Origin: Rhodospirillaceae bacterium
GTDB lineage: Bacteria > Pseudomonadota > Alphaproteobacteria > Rhodospirillales > Magnetovibrionaceae
Direction of reading: 5' to 3'
DNA length: 12,158 nt
Assembly: GCA_029881835.1 (NCBI GenBank)
Contig: JAOULV010000017.1
Span: forward strand, 1-12,158
A program made the translations under genes and the position numbers. Shown piece by piece: positions 12,141-12,158 of the stretch; positions within the stretch are counted from its first letter, which is position 1; every line of letters starts with the position of its first letter. The notes below the pieces were generated by a model that was not told where the DNA came from, did no database searches, and saw nothing but the letters and a program-made list of their open reading frames with translations.

Positions 12141-12158
12141 ACTATCGGGCAAGAACAT

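Noticed and set aside
12046..12158. Minus-strand open frame entering from the right edge and overlapping the XRE TTG
   Set aside because: It encodes only 37 residues within the window from an ATG at the very edge, rich in F/I/K as expected from AT-rich leader DNA, and the region shows promoter-like features.

Overview
The window looks like chromosome of an alphaproteobacterium, most likely a Rhodospirillales-type organism of moderate G+C. This is inferred from the dapF-mtaB-ftsY order, a CcmI tail with an alphaproteobacterial-style TPR segment, and several small proteins that resemble Rhodospirillales-restricted hypotheticals. It contains no tRNA, rRNA, CRISPR array, transposase or integrase.

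Left third (1-5849). After the 3' end of ccmI (cytochrome c maturation) comes a haem-protein and signalling cluster built around a 238-bp divergent promoter region (2427-2664). Leftward run a cytochrome b561 fused to a dihaem cytochrome c (DHC), then a periplasmic SHP-type monohaem cytochrome c (DUF1924), closed by a strong intrinsic terminator. A small HTH/coiled-coil protein follows. Rightward run a second, unfused cytochrome b561, a secreted PepSY protein, an OmpR-family response regulator and a PhoQ-like histidine kinase. The likely electron path is quinol -> b561 -> fused DHC -> SHP in the periplasm. The PepSY/two-component part probably controls expression. The divergent region holds two near-identical 15-bp motifs in inverted orientation (13 of 15 bases match). 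Each is a direct repeat of TTCA with an 11-base period and each lies 10-12 bases from a -10-like box. This is the layout expected for an OmpR/PhoB-family regulator acting on both arms, and it is the most interesting signal here.

Middle (5850-8396). Phosphoglycerate kinase (pgk) stands without gap or fba beside it. It is followed by three small genes: a possible YjfB-like motility protein (7413-7607) and two unassigned conserved-looking proteins (7724-8074, 8193-8396). The first has a good sigma70-type promoter and a structured leader of about 109 nt. The first two have Shine-Dalgarno sequences that can be captured in hairpins, and a perfect 13-bp-arm palindrome lies between them.

Right third (8399-12158). 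A tightly packed leftward operon dapF-mtaB-ftsY (gaps of 2 and 5 bp) covers meso-diaminopimelate synthesis, tRNA ms2t6A37 modification and the SRP receptor. Upstream, on the same strand, is an XRE-family regulator that probably uses a TTG start. The last ~110 bases are its AT-rich upstream region, with a TATAAT box and a TTCCCGGGAA palindrome.
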